A stretch of DNA of 64,000 nt from Silene latifolia (GCF_048544455.1 NC_133526.1:11796001-11860000), one strand, 5' to 3'. Counted from the first letter of the stretch, positions 47,247 to 59,024 are shown. Program-made: numbers and translations. Notes: generated from the sequence alone by a model not told the origin.

Positions 47247-47264
47247 TGGCGCCGTTGCCGGGGA
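47247..47264 (+). promoter_or_regulatory. primer-binding site for tRNA-Asp
   Basis: TGGCGCCGTTGCCGGGGA is complementary to the 3' end of plant tRNA-Asp, the primer of the Athila lineage. Confidence 0.95.
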
Positions 47265-47291
47265 GGCGGTGCAATTTTATAGTTCCTTTGT

Positions 47292-48782
47292 TTGTCTTTT
47301 GTCTTAGGGAATTTATTCTTTGAGACAGTTCTCATTCTTGGCCCGAGTGTTTTTGTGCTTACAGGTTATAGTTCAGCCATTGAGGTATTTTGTGGAAGAT
47401 GTGGCGAATGGGGACACAAACCCTTTTCATGCATGGCTACGTCCGAGAGCGTTCTGGCCTATCGGAAGTTTAGGCAAGGAGGCTCTTCCCTCGAGCTTTA
47501 TGCTGACCATGTTTAGGTCGAGTACAACCTAAAGGCCGCCATTCACACGCAACATCTTGAGCAGGAATCTGGTGCGGATGCCTTCCGTAAACTGCTCGAA
47601 AAGTATGAGTCAATGTGCTTAGAGGAAGACCCGGTAAATGCAATAAGTTTGAGGAGTGGTCGCACTTATGACGGACCAGAACATACTCCAGAAAGTTCAA
47701 ACGCCGAGGCAGGGATCACTGTTCAGCAAAATGACGAAGAATTGCTGAAGGGTGGTCGATCGAGTGAACTTACCTCTCGATCGACCGATGCTGAGGAAGA
47801 AACCCCTCGATCGAGAGACGGTGCTTCTCGATCGAGTAAGCTGCACAATAAAACCTCTCGTTCGAGAGAGGTTAGCAAGAAAAGCTCTCGATCGAGCACT
47901 TCTGAGCCTCGATCGAGAGATGATGAGCCTGCGGACACGTATTCCAATGCTGATCGTAGTGGGGTACCCTCCTGTGCTGCGAGGGTGTCAAGAACTGATA
48001 AAGGTAAAAAGAAAGAAGAGGACCCACTTCCTATGGTCAAGGTCCCTTACCCGAGTCGATTACGCGACACAAAGACGGAGAGACAATTCAGCAAATTCGC
48101 AGATATGGTAAGAAACATTCAGGTAACCATTCTTTTTGCTGAGTTAATTACCCAAATACCTCCTTACGCAAAATTTATGAAGGATATTATTACGCGTAAG
48201 AGGGAATTTGGAGAAACCGCTACTGTCGCTTTCATGGAAGAGTCTAGTAGTCTAATTTCGGGAAAGTCTCCCCCTAAATTGAAGGACCCGGGTAGTTTCT
48301 CTATTTCCTGTATTATAGGAGATGTGGTGATAAATAGGGCGCTGTGTGACCTTGGAGCTAGTGTCAGTGTCATGCTCTATTCTATCTTTTCTAAGCTTAA
48401 ATTGGGTCACCTAAAAACGACCAATATCACCCTACAGATGGCCGACAGATCTGTCAGACGACCCTTAGGTATCTTAGAGGATGTGCCTGTCAAGGTAGGC
48501 AAATTCTTTATCCCAGTGGACTTTATTGTTTTAGATATTGCTGAGGATACCCGTACCCAGATTATTTTGGGTAGACCGTTTTTGTGTACAGCTGGAGCTA
48601 TTATTGATGTCAAACTTGGGCGTTTGACTCTAAAGGTAGGGGATGATGTGATTACGTTTAGTCTGCCCGAGACCTTGTCTAGACCAATGATAGAGGATAC
48701 TTGTTATTCTGTTGATATTATTGATGAGTCTGCTTACGAGTTTTGGTCGGATTCCTTAGTTAAGGATCCGCAGAGTCTTTGA
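47292..48782 (+). pseudogene. Athila gag remnant and protease
   Basis: The frame starts only 28 nt after the primer site. It begins almost at once with a CX2CX4HX4C zinc knuckle (CGRCGEWGHKPFSC), so most of gag is deleted. An in-frame TAG at 47514-47516 interrupts it, and the same frame then runs to 48782. Next comes an Arg/Ser-rich linker of about 60 residues in which CTCGATCGAG palindromes are translated (47755-47922). A retroviral-type aspartic protease follows: CDLGASVSVMLYSIF (catalytic Asp in DLGAS), flap region, and IILGRPFLCTAGAIIDV as the conserved ILGRPFL box. Gag packages the RNA and the protease processes Gag-Pol. This copy could not make a full Gag. Confidence 0.9.
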
Positions 48783-50463
48783 TGTTTCTAGATGAGTGTG
48801 CGATTTTTCGGATGACGAGGACGATGTCGAGCGATTGCTTGGAATTACTACGGATGAGATAGAGATGTCGACGTTCAGCTGGAACAGGTAGAGAACTTGG
48901 CACACACTTTGTGCTCAGTCGAGATAAAGGTCCCCGAGCTTAAAGCTCTTCCCTCTCACCTTAAGTATGCCTTTCTTGATGATACTAAGCAGTTTTCAGT
49001 GATTGTGAGTGCTAAGCTCAACGACGGACGATTAATCGCTTTATTGATCGTTCTTAAGAAAATAGGAAGGCGATGGGATATTCGTTGGATGACCTTAAGG
49101 GCATCAGCCCTGATGTCTGCATGCATAGGATTGAGCTAGAGGATGATCACAAACCTTGCAGGCAGGGTCAGCGAAAGCTGAATCCGAAGATGGAGGAGGT
49201 TGTGACGGTTGAGGTTATAAAACTACTCGACGCAGGTATTGTTTATTCAGTTGGGAATTCTAAATGGGTAAGTCCCGTTCAGGTGGTACCTAAGAAAGGT
49301 GGTACTACAGTTGTCCGAAATGAAAATAATGAGCTAGTACCTACTAGACTAGTGACCGGGTGGCGGATGTGTATAGATTATCGGCAATTAAATGCCGCCA
49401 CCAAGAAAGATCATTTCCCCTTCCTTTCATTGATCAGATGATAGAGAGATTGGCTTCCCATGAGTTTTTCTCGTTATCTGGATGGGTACTCGGGTTCTTT
49501 CGGATCCGTATTCATCCAGATGATCAGGAAAAGACTACTTTTACTTGTCCGAAGGGTGTCTTTGCTTATCGCAGAATGCCTTTTGGTTTGTGTAATGCCC
49601 CTGCCACCTTTCAGAGGTGTATGATGAGGATCTTTTCTGAGTATATCGAGTCTATCATGGAAGTCTTTATGGACGACTTCAGTGTCTATGGGAATGACTT
49701 TGATAATTGTTTAGCTAACCTTGATAAAGTTTTGCAGCGATGTATTGGGGTTAATCTAGTGTTAAACTGGGAGAAGTGCCATTTTATGGTAAATGAAGGC
49801 GTTGTCCTTGGGCACTTAGTCTCCAACAGGGGTATTGAGGTAGACAGAGCAAAGGTGCAAGTAATCGAGCAATTACCCCTTCCAGTTAATGTTAAGGGGG
49901 TGAGAAGTTTCCTTGGTCACGCTGGCTTTTATCGTCGGTTTATCAAGGACTTCTCAAAGATTACTCGACCGCTTACACAGTTGCTTCTAAAAGATGCTCC
50001 TTTTGATTTCAATGATGAATGTCATTCTGCTTTTAACACTTTGAAGCAGGCTTTGGTCTCTGCACCCATTATCCAGCCTCCGGATTGGAAGCTGCCTTTC
50101 GAGATTATGTGCGATGCCAGTGATTATGCACTAGGAGCGGTGCTAGGCCAACGGAAGGACAAAGCGCTGAGTGCGATTTATTATGCGAGCCGAACTCTGG
50201 ATGAGGCTCAAGTGAAATATGCTACCACGGAGAAGGAGCTCTTAGCTGTTGTTTATGCGTTAGATAAGTTTAGATCGTATTTGTTGGGTTCTAAAGTTAT
50301 TATTTTTACGAGATCATGCAATAAAAACACCTTCTGAACAAGAAGGAAGCTAAGCCCAGATTGCTGAGATGGATACTCCTTTTACAGGAGTTTGACTTGG
50401 AGATTAAGGATAAGAAGGGAGCAGAAAACGTCGTAGCCGACCATCTGTCGCGTCTGATACAAT
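48783..50463 (+). pseudogene. Athila reverse transcriptase and RNase H, frameshifted
   Basis: Homology runs continuously but across several frames. LPSHLKYAFLDD (48897 frame) shifts to SLDDLKGISPDVCMHRIELE (49073 frame), and that shifts near 49430 to the 49360 frame. RT motifs are visible: WVSPVQVVPKKGG, CIDYRQLNAATKKDHFP, FAYRRMPFGLCNAPATFQRC and the catalytic box FMDDFSVYG. The RNase H/tether part shows IMCDASDYALGAVLGQ and YYASRTLDEAQ. Near 50310 the frame is lost again, and the rest ([19 protein letters not shown], then ADHLSRL) ends at TAG 50463. The enzyme cannot be functional. Confidence 0.9.
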
Positions 50464-50559
50464 AGAAGGGGGAGGATTCTCTTCCTATTAATGATTCTTT
50501 CGCTGACGACTCTTTATTTTCTGTTGATGTTTTTTCTGTGACCTATGTGAATTCTAAGG

Positions 50560-51876
50560 ATGGTGCTGAACCTTGGTTTGCGAGACTATGCTAACTTTGT
50601 CGTCGAGCAATCGCGCCGCGATTTATCTCATCGGCGCAAGAGGTTCTTACACGATGCACGGCAATATTTCTGGGATGACCCTTATTTATTTAAGGAGTGT
50701 GCAGACGGACTCTACAGACGGTGTATTCCGCAGTGGGAGACCAAAGCTATCTTAGAAGGCTGCCATTTGGCTCCTTGTGGAGGACACCACGGTCCATCAC
50801 GTACCGTGGCTAAGGTATTGCAGTTAGGTTTTTATTGGCCAACTCTTTTCGCTGACACTAAAACTTTTGTTGCTAGTTGTGATGCTTGTCAGAGAACGGG
50901 AAACATTTCCAAGAGACATGAGATGCCTCAGAACGGCATCCTAGAGGTTGAGATTTTCGATGTATGGGGCATTGATTATCAAGGGCCATTCCCGTCTAGC
51001 CAAGGTAACAGGTATATTCTGGTAGCTGTAGACTATGTGTCCAAGTGGGTGGAGGCAATTGCCACTCCCAATTGTGATGCCCGGACCGTGATTAAGCTGT
51101 TTCGTAAGATTATTTTTCCCCGTTTTGGTGTCCCTAGGGTCGTCATTAGCGATAGGGGTATGCATTTTAGAGAACAACAGGTTGACTCGCTTTGTCTTTC
51201 TTTGTCTAAATATGGTGTCAAACACCGTAGGGGTTTGGGGTATCACCCTCAGACTAGCGGACAGGTCGAAGTCTCTAATAGGGAACTAAAAGAGATATTG
51301 AGTAAAGTAGTGTCTAAATCACGGAAAGACTGGAGTGCTAAACGAGAGGACACGTTGTGGGCTTATAGGACGGCTTTTAAGACACCAATCGGTGCTTCAC
51401 CGTATCGTTTAGTGTATGGAAAGTCTTGTCATCTTCCTGTTGAGCTAGAACATAAAGCTTGGTGGGCTATCCGCCAGCTTAATTATGATGCTGACTTGTG
51501 TGGTGAGAAGCGTTTATTGCAGCTAGATGCGCTGGAGGAGTTTCGGCTGAACGCTTATGATAGCTCCCAAATCTATAAGGAGAAGACTAAGCGTTGGCAC
51601 GATAAGAGGATTGTACCCCGTGAGTTCCATGTTGGGCAAAAGGTGTTACTGTTTAATGCCCGGTTGAGACTATTTCCTGGTAAGCTGAAGTCCAGATGGA
51701 GTGGTCCGTACACGGTGACTGGCGTCACTAAATTTGGATCAGTTGAGTTAGAGGACTCCGAGGGGAATCGCTTCAAAGTTAATGGTCATCTTGTGAAGCA
51801 TTATTATGGGGCTGATGCTGTGATTGGACGCGTCGAAGTTCTCTTTTTCGACGCGATGGCAGAGAGTGATGTTTGA
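50560..51876 (+). pseudogene. Athila integrase, long open frame with damaged core
   Basis: An open frame of 438 codons holds the zinc-binding HHCC region ([11 protein letters not shown] then CDACQ). The catalytic core has Asp in WGIDYQGPF, Asp in VISDRGMHF and Glu in [12 protein letters not shown]. The C-terminal part is typical ([32 protein letters not shown]). The second catalytic box usually reads SDGGSHF, so DRGMHF and an extra-looking SLCLSL segment after it suggest decay. Its start is an artefact of a frameshift near 50580 and not a real initiation site. Integrase would insert the cDNA. It is the C-terminal part of the same polyprotein as the RT. Confidence 0.88.
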
Positions 51877-52540
51877 CGCTTATAGGTCGTGCGGGACCTT
51901 ATAAACCTACGCTTATCGGGAGGCAACCCGATTGTAAATTGTTGTTTTTGTTTTTCGAACTTTTAACTTTCTTTATTTCTGTTTGGCGTGCGTTTGAACA
52001 ATTTTAATAGTATTTTTGCGTTTTTGGTACAGCACAGGTACCGTACTGTTGCTTACTGATGCAACAGCCCTCGATCGAGTAGCCTTCCTGCTCGATCGAG
52101 TGGTCTTTCACCTTCAAAGCTCTCGATCGAGATCCTACTTACTCGATCGAATTTCTGCTCCGTTAAAATCCTCGATCGAGTCTTACCTGTCTCGATCGAG
52201 TACCGTGTTCTTCTCGATCGACCTACTCCTTTGTCGATCGAGAGCCCTACTAACCTCTCTATCTGGTTCGGTTTGGGGAGGTCCGTGGTCTGCACGCTTT
52301 TGTAAGTTTTCGACTCTCCCTCTCTTTCGTTTGCATCTCTTTTCCTTTACTTTGTACAATGGGGACATTGTACAGTTTGGTTTGGGGAGGGTTTACATCC
52401 GTTTGCATTGCATGTTGTTTTTGTCGCATTTTTGTTACCACGTTTACTTACGTTTGCATTGTATTTTATTTCATAAAAATCAAAAATCTCAAAAAAATTG
52501 AAAAATTTCAAAATTCAAGGAAAAAATCATTTTTATTTTT
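51877..52540 (+). mobile_element. Athila 3' region, truncated, with palindrome cluster
   Basis: Post-pol region with GGGAGGCAACCCGA and eight CTCGATCGAG-type palindromes at 52070-52242. It also has the ACAATGGGGACATTGTACAG and GGTTTGGGGAGGG words typical of Athila after pol. At 52541 it stops against the inverted Tat leader, so env-like ORF, PPT and 3' LTR are missing. Confidence 0.75.
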
Positions 52541-52626
52541 TGTGGACAGCGGGACGCCCACGGGGGCGCTTGGTGAGAAGCGAAAACAAGCGTTTGCATT
52601 TTGTATGGAGTCGCCACCAATTTTTA
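52541..52626 (-). mobile_element. Tat primer-site region and leader (right, inverted)
   Basis: Reverse complement of 45687-45766: GGAGTCGCCACCAA is followed by the LTR. Homology to the left copy ends at TGTGGAC, the same word as in the left arm. Confidence 0.7.
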
Positions 52627-53898
52627 TGGGAAATTGGAACCGTTCGAATACCTCATGTCATGTCAAGACACAAAGTAGTGACATGAACACTAAGCAATCG
52701 TTACCCTTAGCATTCTATGTCTAGAATGACTCTCGTGGATGCCAATGAACACGGGTGCTCACGGAGATCTGGAGTAAGGGGTGAGGGTACGTATTAGGAA
52801 GCTCTTTTGATCGAACACCTAATCCCGCCCGCCTCGATAGCGGCCTCTACTAATGATTAGGGAAGTTATTCGTACTTGATATATCGTCGGCTATATGCAT
52901 GCAATGCAACATCCAAGTTTTAATCCTAGCATGTGAGAATTAGGCTAAGTCGGTTGACACGTAATTAGCATACAATTGGGTCGAAGTAGGATTTAATGCT
53001 CATTTACATGTGAAAACATACAAGCAATAAAAGAAATACAATAACTACGAATTACAATAATGAAAATTACATTAATTACATTGGGATAGGCGATTTATGT
53101 CGAAAATACCTTTAAAACGGATGATTTGAGAAAAAGAATAAAAGAATAAAAGAAAGAAATAAACGAATAGAAATTAGCGATATTACGAATAATAGTTAAT
53201 TAATACGTAGACTAATTAATCTATGTCAAGGCAGAAACGGAGTTCAGGGACAGAACTCGGCCAGAACAAAGCAATGAGCTGCGTCCTTTGAATAGCGCAG
53301 CAGACGTTAACGCCTGCTCCTTGGCTGCTCGATTAAGGCCGTGGAAGCCGTGATTGCAAGCCGTTAATGTTAATTGATGAATTTAATGATCGATTGGTAT
53401 TATTTACTCGGATGTAAGTGATTAGCATATTATTTGACATATGAATGGGTCATGAAAACAGTAAAACATGGATGAGACGGATATGAGATGAATTAATTAT
53501 GATGGAATAAGGATTATTGACAAACTAAACAAATTAATTAATTAATTAGGTTGTATACGATGGATTAATGAACATATGGTGAACATGCGATGAATATGAC
53601 AATAAACAGATGAAAATATATCAAAGGGATCGAATTACAGAAACTCAATATGAACAAATCGAATTTCTACAACCCGGATTGAATTTAATGACGAAAACCC
53701 GCAAATATGAGATTATAAGGGATTTAAGTCGGATTTAATGACGAATTAATTACTAATGATGATGATTAATATACATATGAATTACTAGTGATGTTTATCA
53801 AAGAATTGACGAAAACAAATAACAAAATAAATAAGAAAGACGGAATTACAGAGGACGAAGAAGAAGAAAAGAAGCGAACCGGAATCTGCGCGGCCTCA

Positions 53899-53960
53899 CG
53901 AAGAGGCGCAGCAGGAACTGCGCTCCTTCGAAGAGGCGCAGCAGTTGCTGCGTCTTTTCT
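53899..53960 (-). repeat. palindrome doublet D5 in the right LTR
   Basis: AAGAGGCGCAGCAGGAACTG and AAGAGGCGCAGCAGTTGCTG units in a row, the counterpart of D2 in the left LTR. Confidence 0.85.
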
Positions 53961-54400
53961 CGACTGTCAGTCTTCTGAAAATCCGTAAAAAGAGGTTTTA
54001 AAGACGGTTTTAGAAATCGGTTTTAATGGTGTTTTCGACATAAATCTTACAATTGATTATACGATAAATAAAAGTACAATAAATAAATAAGGATTATACA
54101 CCCTCAGACTTACATGTTGACGAAACGAGATGAACTAAGATATCGACTAGTGAATGCTCGACGCGAATGTAAAGAAAGTGCCCTCGCAAGAGGAAAACGA
54201 TTGATTAATTAAGGTTGATTAAGTGTAGTTGGTCAAATTGGTCGGTCATGCAACGGAGAGGCTGGTACCCGGAAAGATCCGAGCTTACGTGGTCGGAAGT
54301 CCAAGCACGTAGGCGCCAATTAGTAAGAACGAAGTCTAGAATGCAAAGGGAGAAGAGAAGGGCGGACACTCGCGTGAGAAATATGAGGAGCGAAGGCTCC

Positions 54401-54408
54401 TATTTATA
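54401..54408 (-). promoter_or_regulatory. TATA box of the right Tat LTR
   Basis: TATTTATA on the plus strand, TATAAATA on the minus strand, about 95 nt downstream (minus) of the palindrome doublet at 54503-54567. Confidence 0.7.
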
Positions 54409-54502
54409 CTAATCACGTGAAGAAATAGGGTTTCGGAGACTCTTTGGAAGTGAATCTCGGAAAGATGTGAAAAAGATACGTAAAACATGCAAAGAAGGGC
54501 CT

Positions 54503-54567
54503 GGGAAGAGGCGCAGCAGCCACTGCGTCTCTTGGAAGAGGCGCAGCACTTGCTGCGTCTATTCCCA
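54503..54567 (-). repeat. palindrome doublet D6 upstream of the right LTR TATA box
   Basis: GAAGAGGCGCAGCAGCCACTG then CGTCTCTTGGAAGAGGCGC and AGCACTTGCTGCGTC, bordered by TGGGAA and TTCCCA. Well preserved. Confidence 0.9.
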
Positions 54568-54965
54568 GGAGGTTTCCTCCTGCTGAAAAAAGATTTCCGC
54601 GTTTGAGTTATGGTAGGACGGAAATAATTCGATTATCTTATGAATATTACGGGATATTATTTGCCAAAAGATAAAATTTGTGAAATATGGAATAGAAATA
54701 TCCGGAACATTCCAGAACATTCTGACTCGGGATTTAACAGTTATAAGAAAATGGAGACGGTTTTTGACCCGGACTCCGAATGTACTCTAATTACTGCCAA
54801 AACGACCGTATCGGGACGTAGATGACAACTAAGAGGTAGATATTAATATTTGAGCAATCACTTGACGATAATCTTACGAACTGTCACAAAACGTTCCGCA
54901 TATCGAACATGCGGCCCAATCATCACCGGGTGGTTTGCGGGAGGTGCAGAAATGAGGTATCTACA

Positions 54966-54978
54966 GAGCCCCCACTTT
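54966..54978 (-). promoter_or_regulatory. polypurine tract of a minus-strand Tat element
   Basis: On the minus strand AAAGTGGGGGCTC lies directly before the LTR start TGTAGATACC. It would prime plus-strand DNA synthesis and shows that internal sequence, not flank, lies at higher coordinates. Confidence 0.85.
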
Positions 54979-56016
54979 GACCGAGGCTTGGACAAGGCGA
55001 AAGTCAAAGTATAGCCATCAGGTCAATCGAAGATTACAACCTGACGACTATGGCGACGCAAGGCGGCTCAAGGGGTCTGAGCCAAGGACCTGTCGTCGGG
55101 AACATTTTAGAGTCTGTCGACTATCGGGGAGGGTCGTTTAAAGTCTATTAGACTACGTGAGGAAGCTCGCCAGCCATAAGAAGAAACCATACCTGAGATA
55201 CCCCTGGGTGAAGCGGGACTGAAGATGCTTCGGCAAAACTCTTTGGTCTGAAGATAACTTGGTGTCTGAAGGCATTAGGGGTCACAGGGAACTTTGGTCG
55301 AACTCTGCGGGGAAACAAGAAATATTGAAAGCAGCAGGACGTCAGTAGAAACTGCTGGGGAATCCGCTTGCGTCGGTCTCAAGCGAATTTCTGGCAAAAC
55401 TTGAGGTTGAATCTGCTTGCGTCGGTTTCAAGCAAACTCTTGTTGGGGAATATGTCGACGACTAGGAACATCTTGATCGTCATGGGAGAAATCTTGAGTG
55501 AGCAAGATCTTGCAAAATACTATCTTGCGATGGGGACAGATTTACTAGGAACATCTTGATCGTCATGAAAGAAAATCTTGAGTGAGCAGTACTGCAAAAT
55601 ACTACTGCGCTGGATATAAAGATTTGAGCAATACTGCAAAATACTGCTGCGCTGGGGGCAAATGAGTAATAATATGCAACAGCCCACTGCCGGCTGATGA
55701 AATGCGGGTCGGAACGAAAGAAAATCGTCGAAATGGACCAAATAAGTAAAATGACATCGAGGAAGAGGCGCACCAAAGATGGGCCCACGAATAACGAACT
55801 CATAACGGATTTTTGAAAATCCATATGGAGGGAACAAAGGAAGAGGCGCAGCAAGAGCTGCGTCTCTTGGAAGAGGCGCAGCACCTGCTGCGTCTTTTCC
55901 CCAATTTGGCTTTTTCTGCGTAAAAACGCGAAATCAGACGGATTGTGAATTCTTGCATTTCTCTCTCAAATCTTCACCATTTCCGTCAAGGTTTGATTCA
56001 AAAGCTTGCTTTATAT
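54979..56016 (-). repeat. Tat 3' untranslated region with tandem repeats
   Basis: No coding region. Repeated words include CTTGCGTCGGTYTCAAGC (55366, 55421), AGGAACATCTTGATCGTCATG (55461, 55550) and TACTGCAAAATACTRCTGCGCTGG (55590, 55627). This is the type of variable, tandemly repeated 3' UTR known from Tat elements. The palindrome doublet at 55839-55900 precedes the antisense ORF at 56017. Confidence 0.75.
55839..55900 (+). repeat. palindrome doublet D7 upstream of antisense ORF A
   Basis: GGAAGAGGCGCAGCAAGAGC, TGCGTCTCTT, then GGAAGAGGCGCAGCACCTGC and TGCGTCTTTTCCCC. It lies 117 nt upstream of the ATG at 56017 and is close in sequence to D6 and D8. Confidence 0.9.
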
Positions 56017-59000
56017 ATGAATAATCGAGGTATGTGTTCCAATCTTGCATTAATCTTCTTTATTTGTTGAATTTTGAGCCGCGAGAATTAGGGTTTTCGA
56101 CCCTTTTGATCGAAAATTTGGGGCTTTTCCCCCAAACGGATTTGCCATGCCAAATTGATGCTAGAAATGGATAATAGGTAATATTAGGAATATAACCATG
56201 TGTTTGCTTCGAATTTTCATCGAGTTTTGAGCCTTTGAACGAATTTTGAGACGGCTTTACAGCTAAACCGTAAATTGCTTCGAAAATAGCCTTAGGATTG
56301 CCCATTTGTGATGAAACTTGGTATTTGGAACCCTTGGATGATGGGTAAACTTTCTACCATCTCGGAATTTTGGTTTGTGACAACTTTTTCAGGACACTTT
56401 TCTAGGGCATAATCACCATTATAGCGAAATGCTGCCGAATTTTCGACTTGAACCCGGAACTAGGCTTTGACTTGGACTTGACTTGACCCAATTTATCACA
56501 TGAGTGATTGGGTTGGCGGGAATATGGCCAAGGATGGCACGGAAAGAGCAGTTTTAGAGCTTTGAAGGCTCGAAAATCCCTTAACAAAGGCTTGTCGTCA
56601 TGTGACGCGGCCTGAATTTACTTTTAACGTTGCAGGTGATGAGGCTTCTACTTCTGGGAGGACTCCCATGGAGATAGACGCCGCTGTTGTTGAGGAGGCT
56701 TTAGAGCAGGCCTTCACCGCTGCGGTGATGGCTGCTGAGTTTCACGAGGAGGAGGCTGTCGAGGAGGAGGAGGCCCCGAGACGGGCCAACGTTGGGCGAG
56801 GAGGTCGTCAGCTGAGGGGAGCTTCTGCGTGGGTCGAGACCTGGGAGAGTAGGCACCTCGTGTGGGCTGCAGAGGGTCATCTGTCCTACAGGACGGTGAA
56901 GAGTCTGGTAAATAGGAATTCACTACTCGTTATTCATCCTCTTTCATTCTTTTAGCTCAAATTTCTTTCACATTTTATTCAAAACTAAAGATAGCTTTGT
57001 TTCAAATTATAATACGAGGCCGGGAACATCAGGTCGTTCTCGGGTTACACGACAGCGATGGAGCACTACGAGCGGCTGTCGGCGGAGGAGAGGGCCATGA
57101 TCGAGCGTGGAGCGTTCGGTCCCCTGGTTCAGGTCTGGAGGGATATCGTGAAGAGGAAGTTGCGGGCTAACCTTAGCCTGGTCCGCGCTTTCTTGGATCG
57201 GTTCTGGGATACGACTTCCACGTTTCACCTACCTTTTGGTGAGGTGGGAGTTACTCGGAGGATTACGGCATGATTTCCGGTCCGCCGTGCGGCGACCGAG
57301 GAGATGGTGTGGCCGGATCATCGCTATGAGGGCGGATTCGGCCGAGGCGAGGAGAGATTGATCGGTGGAACTTGTCGCCGAAGGTGTTGCGATCTTGGGT
57401 TTGGTACCCAGCACTTACGTCCGAGACTACTTTGCGGGGAAGACCCCGGAGCTTGTGACGATCGATGGGAGGGAGACGGCTCCTCCTCCCTGCACAGCTG
57501 AGCAGAGGGCTCGTCTGTGGCTTTTGTGGTTCCTGTCTTCGATTTATCTCGGAGACAAGGGTGAGAGGCTGTCGACGAAGCTCCTTCCCTTTCTTTCTGG
57601 CCTGAGTTCCCTAGGACGCTGGGACTGGGTCACTGCTGGTTTTGCGGTCCTCATCCGCTTTATGAGGGCCATGGTTCGTCCGGAGTTGATGGAGAAGGGG
57701 ACTTCTCCAGGTGCTGTCGGACCTGGACTACTGTTGGAGGTATGAACCTTCCTTTTAATAGCAAATTCCTTTCTTTATCAAATCACGAATGATCGTCATT
57801 GATTATTCTGCTTTACAGGCGTGGGTGTACTCTTACTTCCCGAGCCTCGCGCCCAAGAGGACGGAGCTGCTGGAGAGGGCCTATCCCGTGGTGAGGGATT
57901 GGGTGTTGTGCCGGACGAAGAGCAAGCGTTCTTCGCACAACGTCTACCGGCGGGATGTGAACGCTCTTCAGCTGAGCAGCGTGAGTATCCCATTTGTATT
58001 CATTTACTTTTCTTATACTTTGCTTTTAGTTGACCATAGGAATGATCTTTGCCTTATCTTGTCGCAGTGGGTGCCCAGACCTTGGGCGGAGTACGCTATA
58101 GCGCCTCCTTTTGTCGCTGAGGTCCTTCGACCTAGGAGCCCGAGTAGGCTGCTGTTGTGGACGTCGATGGGTCCTGTGTGGTATTTGGGCGAGCGTTTGG
58201 CTCGTCAGTGCTCTCGGGACGCGTTGACGGTTCCCGTTGATCCTCCGAGGACGATGTTCAGGGAGCCTTCTGAGGCTGAGAGGGAGGCGGACCTGGCTGG
58301 TGCCAGTGGCGACGACCTTCTTCTCCCTGGCGAGGACTACTCAGCGTTTCTTTACGGGAGGTTTGCGTACTGGCCAGTAGTGGTGAGTATCTTTTACTTT
58401 TCTTTGATTTGATTTTGAGAATTACGACGAAAGATCATCGATTAATGAGAGCTATTTGTCCTTGCAGGAGGTCGAGGCGGCGGGCATCGAGCCCCCAGTG
58501 TATCTCGAGACCCTTGAGTACATTGACGCGACTGGGAGGACGACGATCTCCGAGCTGCGTGACTTTGACGTAGCGGTGACGGATGCTGGCCTAGACGACT
58601 GGCAGCATCTGATTCGGAGGGTGATCCTCCAGCTTATATACCTTTCGTGTGAGAACACATTTGAGTGAACTTGTTCAATTTATTGAGAATTTCTCTTGAA
58701 ATGCAGGTCGCGCCATCTCGGTTCGTGGCACTATGGAGGGTGGCCAACCGGCTGCGAGCTACCGCCATCGAGGCACTCGTCGGTGGTCGAGGTCGTCAGG
58801 TATGAACCTTATTTGATTTCTTTTGGTTTTTGATTTCCAATTTTGCTCGAATTGATTGACATGAGCCAATTTGTTGCTGTTTACAGGCTGACCGCGAGCT
58901 GGAGCGAGAGTTGGCCCAGTCCCGGGAGGAGACGGCTCGCTTGTTGAGGGAGCTCGAGTTTCGGGATGCCGAGAATGCTGTTCTTGCGGCGAGAGTTGCT

Positions 59001-59024
59001 GAGTTGGAGGGCGCCCAGCAGTAG
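56017..59024 (+). pseudogene. antisense extra ORF A of the Tat element: PMD-like gene, 8 exons
   Basis: Exons 56017-56029, 56636-56907, 57019-57739, 57819-57980, 58068-58382, 58468-58620, 58707-58799 and 58887-59024. All borders are GT-AG, and phases agree except in exon 3. Exon 1 encodes only MNNR and one base, and the split Gly codon is restored exactly at 56636. The product is about 620 residues. It has an acidic N-terminus (EEEAVEEEEAPRRANVGRGG) and a helical core. The core contains TTSTFHLPFGEVGVT and LWLLWFLSSIYLGDKGERLS, as in the plant mobile domain (PMD, PF10536) from memory. After several helices it ends in a coiled coil (ADRELERELAQSREETARLL). Exon 3 has frameshifts between 57250 and 57370, so it is probably dead. 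It runs against the pol gene of the surrounding element. Its role is unknown. Confidence 0.72.

Larger units (their letters stand above)
52627..54965 (-). mobile_element. Tat-type LTR (right copy, minus orientation), 2339 bp
   Basis: On the minus strand it starts TGTAGATACCTCATTTCTGC at 54965 and ends CCCA at 52627. It lines up with the left LTR over its full length in inverted orientation. It holds the site (near 53355) that is empty of the solo LTR. The TATA box is at 54401-54408 (minus). Palindrome doublets lie at 54503-54567 and 53899-53960, with a degraded one at 53275-53323. The primer-site region lies on its low side and a polypurine tract on its high side, so it is bordered like a 5' LTR and a 3' LTR at once. 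Confidence 0.87.

Noticed and set aside
52016-52501. Plus-strand open frame of 161 codons with Ser-Arg repeats
   Set aside because: It lies in the Athila 3' region, where the repeats are the CTCGATCGAG palindromes. Unlike the gag copy it is not in frame with a known domain.
51877-52540. An env-like ORF expected after pol in Athila elements
   Set aside because: The Athila sequence stops at the inverted Tat leader at 52541. No frame with signal peptide and membrane segment is present.
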